Below are positions 4,762 to 5,689 of a DNA stretch of 5,689 nt, in pieces (within the stretch, counting starts at the first letter, position 1; the number at the start of each line of letters is the position of its first letter). This stretch comes from Bacillota bacterium. Its GTDB lineage: Bacteria > Bacillota > Dethiobacteria > DTU022. The translations under genes were made by a program, and so were the position numbers. A model generated the notes under the pieces. That model was not told the origin of the DNA. It worked only from the letters and a program-made list of their open reading frames with translations, and did not search any database. The stretch spans positions 1 through 5,689 of the forward strand of contig JAAYGO010000172.1 of NCBI GenBank assembly GCA_012727685.1, given 5' to 3'.

Positions 4762-5689
4762 ATGGATCAGACCATTCATGCTGTGGTATTGATTCTTTAC
4801 CTGCTGGTGATGCTTGCGATCGGCATCTATTTTTTCAGGCTGAACAAGAGCCAAACCGATTATTATTTAGGCGGCAGAACGCTCAACATTTGGGTCACCT
4901 CCATGAGCGCCCAGGCTTCGGACATGAGCGGCTGGTTGATGATGGGGCTTCCCGGCACAGCATTTCTGCTGACTAAAAATTTGGGATTGGCTGAAGCCTT
5001 CTGGACGGCGCTGGGGTTGGCCATCGGGACATACTTAAACTGGCTGTTTCTCGCCAAAAGGTTGAGAAATTATTCGGAAAAATCAGGGAACTCCATCACA
5101 ATTCCTACATACCTAGAAAACAGGTTTAAAGACAAGACTCACCTGATCAGAACCATATCTGCCTTATTCATCGTCATCTTCTTCCTGATCTACACTGCAG
5201 CCCAATTCTCGGCGGGAGCAAAACTGTTCAATGCTGTATTCGGCCTTGACTATCAGATTGCATTGCTGATTGGTGCACTGGTTATTGTTTTATATACATT
5301 TTTAGGCGGTTTCCTGGCTGTCTGCTGGACTGATTTAATTCAGGGATTGTTGATGTTCTTCGCCCTGGTTACCCTTCCGATAATTGCCGTGGTTAACCTC
5401 GGCGGAGTGGCGGAGACCTTTGACCTGGCGGCAGCGCTCACCGACGCCGCGAACGGTTTAGGGTTCAGTGAATGGACCGGTATCGGAAGCGGCCTGGGAG
5501 CCCTGGGAATAATTTCAATCGCTGCATGGGGGCTGGGATACTTTGGACAGCCTCACATCCTGGCCCGGTTTATGGGCATTCGTAAAGCCGAATACATCAA
5601 ACCCGCCCGCAGGATCGCCATGGTCTGGGTTGTGGTTGCCCTTTTTTCCGCTGTAGTCCTCGGAGTAATTGGCAAAGCATACATGTCCA
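4762..5689 (+). CDS. putP: Sodium/proline symporter (PutP/OpuE type), 3' end outside window
   Basis: The first 309 residues of a sodium:solute symporter (SSS family) are present; the full protein usually has about 490-500. It imports proline with sodium across the cytoplasmic membrane, for nutrition or osmoprotection. The match to PutP is strong. GGRTL is at 37-41, and SAQASDMSGWLMMGLPG at 49-65 includes Asp54, Ser56 and Gly57, equivalent to the sodium-site residues Asp55, Ser57 and Gly58 of the E. coli protein. FLGGFLAVCWTDLIQG is at 180-195 (Asp191 matching E. coli Asp187), and WGLGYFGQPHILARFMG at 256-272. Several membrane helices are evident, including 6-25, 132-150, 164-182 and 194-212. 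AGGGAGG at 4748-4754 lies seven bases before ATG 4762. It is transcribed away from the zinc-ribbon pair. OpuE-like osmotic proline uptake is the main alternative to catabolic uptake. Confidence 0.9.
   Translation, partial: MDQTIHAVVLILYLLVMLAIGIYFFRLNKSQTDYYLGGRTLNIWVTSMSAQASDMSGWLMMGLPGTAFLLTKNLGLAEAFWTALGLAIGTYLNWLFLAKRLRNYSEKSGNSITIPTYLENRFKDKTHLIRTISALFIVIFFLIYTAAQFSAGAKLFNAVFGLDYQIALLIGALVIVLYTFLGGFLAVCWTDLIQGLLMFFALVTLPIIAVVNLGGVAETFDLAAALTDAANGLGFSEWTGIGSGLGALGIISIAAWGLGYFGQPHILARFMGIRKAEYIKPARRIAMVWVVVALFSAVVLGVIGKAYMS

Overview
The window looks like chromosomal DNA of an anaerobic, mid-GC Firmicute (Clostridia, possibly Peptococcaceae-like). This rests on strong purine-rich ribosome binding sites before most genes, sigma-A-type promoters, an intrinsic terminator with a U-tract, and protein families common in that group. 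The genus cannot be fixed from the sequence alone. No mobile element, CRISPR array, tRNA or rRNA is visible.

Left part (1-2022): after about 260 bases with no convincing gene comes a stand-alone GyrI-like small-molecule-binding protein (265-906). Three bases later a 72-codon open frame (910-1128) encodes only the last two membrane helices of a major-facilitator efflux pump, so it is a truncated remnant, although it has its own ribosome binding site. It runs head-on into an AraC-family regulator (2022-1117, minus strand) whose C-terminal effector domain is also GyrI-like. The two converging frames overlap by 12 bases. A 43-base repeat (1126-1168) with inverted TGAGTCAA/TTGACTCA arms sits at the junction; it supplies the stop codon of the pump remnant and encodes almost all of an atypical C-terminal tail on the regulator. 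The cluster reads as a decayed drug-sensing and efflux locus.

Middle part (2023-3522): a divergent intergenic region with two AT-rich palindromes and a good sigma-A promoter leads to a complete class III (CaiB/BaiF) CoA-transferase with the catalytic Asp at residue 169. Its DNA is clearly richer in GC than the regulator beside it. It is followed by an intrinsic terminator and appears monocistronic. Its substrate cannot be named.

Right part (3525-5689): a minus-strand pair of overlapping genes encodes a double zinc-ribbon, two-helix membrane protein and a small one-helix membrane protein. The 3' end of the second looks frameshifted. Both carry a similar beta-strand motif ending in an NGKE turn and resemble nothing of known function. 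Divergently from this pair, a promoter drives a sodium/proline symporter gene (putP/opuE type), which is cut off by the window edge after 309 codons.

I see no clearly new system. The most interesting points are the repeat that reshapes two gene ends, the zinc-ribbon/membrane-protein pair with its apparent frameshift, and the truncated pump that retains translation signals.
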